From an uncultured Selenomonadales bacterium (GTDB lineage Bacteria; Bacillota_C; Negativicutes; Selenomonadales; Selenomonadaceae), in NCBI GenBank assembly GCA_937907035.1, contig CALCTX010000144.1:1-5475 (forward strand): 5,475 nucleotides of DNA, written 5' to 3'. Of the stretch, positions 4,463-5,475 are shown one piece after another. Under the pieces are notes generated by a model, which was not told the DNA's origin, did no database searches, and saw nothing but the letters and a program-made list of their open reading frames with translations. Made by a program: the position numbers and the translations under genes. Positions within the stretch are counted from its first letter, which is position 1. Each line of letters starts with the position of its first letter.

Positions 4463-5475
4463 TTAATCGCGAGACGAATATTCTGCTGCCAATTTTTTAA
4501 ACAAAGGAATTGCCCGTTTAATAGTTTCGGGGTTTACACAATAAGCTGCTCTGAAATATCCCGGACAGCCAAAATCACTTCCCGGTACAAAGAGCAGATC
4601 ATATTTCTTAGCCCGCTCACAAAATGCGCGATCATCAGACTCCAGAGCCTTTGGAAACAGATAAAAAGCCCCCTGTGGTTTCAGGCACTCAAACCCGGCC
4701 TCGATAAAACCATTATATAACAGTTCGCCATTTTCTTTATACACGGTAATATCAGACGGTTTATCGGCACAACGGGCAATAACATACTGCATAAGAGATG
4801 GCGCATTAACATGTGACAAAACACGGGCCGCACCGGCAACTGCACCAAATACCTTGCCAAAATCAACCACTGAATCTGGTACCAAAAGGTAACCGATACG
4901 CTCACCCGGCAAAGAAAATGTCTTGCTGTAAGAATAACAGACCAAAGTATTCGCATAATACTCCGGTATATACGGCAATTCAATGCCGTCATAGACAATC
5001 TCCCGATATGGCTCGTCGGCAATGATAAATATCGGCTTGCCGAATTCCGTTTCTTTTTCCTGTAAAATCGTTGTCAACTGCTTGATAGTTTCTGCCGAAT
5101 AAACTACCCCGCTCGGATTGTTCGGCGAATTTACAACCACTGCCTTGGTATGACGCGTTACAGCTTTCTTAAACGCCTCCATATCAATCTGCAGATCCTT
5201 GACAGTTGGCGGAACAGTTACAAGTTTGCCGCCGACCGATTCGATAAAGCATTTGTATTCCGGGAAATAAGGCGCAAAAACGATAAATTCGTCTTCCGGT
5301 TCACATAATGCTTTAAAGCTGGCCATTAATGCCCCGGCTGCGCCACAAGTCATAAAGAGATTTTTTCCGGTGTAATCAGTTCCAAAACGCTTATTGATAC
5401 TTTGCGCAACTGCTTCCCTTACATCAGGATCACCAGGTGCCGGCGTGTAGCTGTGAATCTCACAAGTTGGAACTT
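4463..5475 (-). CDS. PLP-dependent class I/II aminotransferase, N-terminus outside the window
   Basis: The visible part is 336 residues, read in frame from 5473; roughly 60 N-terminal residues are missing if it has the usual length of about 390-400. Fold type I landmarks in visible-fragment numbering are: SYTPAPGDPDVREAVA, GAAGAL (phosphate-binding turn), NSPNNPSG with the cofactor Asn at about 119, IADEPYREIVYDG with the PLP-pyridine Asp at about 153, SYSKTFSLPGERIGY with the Schiff-base Lys at about 184 (codon 4924-4922), and YFRAAYCV with the substrate-carboxylate Arg at about 308. All key residues are present, so it should be active in transferring amino groups between an amino acid and a 2-oxo acid in the cytoplasm. 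An aspartate- or aromatic/alanine-type substrate is plausible but cannot be fixed. The internal Met at 5353 is not the start, because the conserved frame continues to the window edge. Confidence 0.92.
   Translation of the reverse strand, partial: VPTCEIHSYTPAPGDPDVREAVAQSINKRFGTDYTGKNLFMTCGAAGALMASFKALCEPEDEFIVFAPYFPEYKCFIESVGGKLVTVPPTVKDLQIDMEAFKKAVTRHTKAVVVNSPNNPSGVVYSAETIKQLTTILQEKETEFGKPIFIIADEPYREIVYDGIELPYIPEYYANTLVCYSYSKTFSLPGERIGYLLVPDSVVDFGKVFGAVAGAARVLSHVNAPSLMQYVIARCADKPSDITVYKENGELLYNGFIEAGFECLKPQGAFYLFPKALESDDRAFCERAKKYDLLFVPGSDFGCPGYFRAAYCVNPETIKRAIPLFKKLAAEYSSRD

Overview
The window looks like chromosome from a low-to-moderate GC member of the Bacillota. The strongest clue is the block asp23 - amaP - DUF2273 - nusB, a typical arrangement in that phylum. 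The sequence style would suit the Negativicutes or Clostridia, but that finer placement is inference. Every gene I can support lies on the minus strand, so transcription runs from right to left as the window is printed.

Reading in the direction of transcription: (1) 5475-4463 holds most of a PLP-dependent class I/II aminotransferase, cut by the window edge at its N-terminus and closed by a strong intrinsic terminator (4402-4437). (2) 4375-3697 is a compact hicAB type II toxin-antitoxin module. A perfect inverted repeat overlaps its predicted -35 box, and toxin and antitoxin overlap by GTGA. (3) 3696-3258 is about 440 bp without a gene. It holds a degenerate tandem duplication, a paired TGACGTCA palindrome, and three copies of a GC-rich hairpin repeat in alternating orientation. 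Two of those copies are followed on the minus strand by T tracts, so they may serve as terminators for hicAB. (4) 3257-1488 is an exported amidohydrolase of the YtcJ/Amidohydro_3 type. (5) 1444-1 is the Asp23 envelope operon, with its own promoter region (three TATAAT boxes exactly 10 bp apart), running into the first 21 codons of nusB.

The Asp23, AmaP and DUF2273 proteins probably form one membrane-associated complex: AmaP is the known membrane anchor for Asp23 in Staphylococcus. NusB, the antitermination and rRNA-processing factor, is apparently co-transcribed. The hicAB-plus-repeat stretch looks like an accessory insert between housekeeping genes. I see no CRISPR array, tRNA, rRNA or insertion-sequence transposase. 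I found no clearly new multi-gene system. The least explained part is the repeat-rich stretch at 3367-3681.
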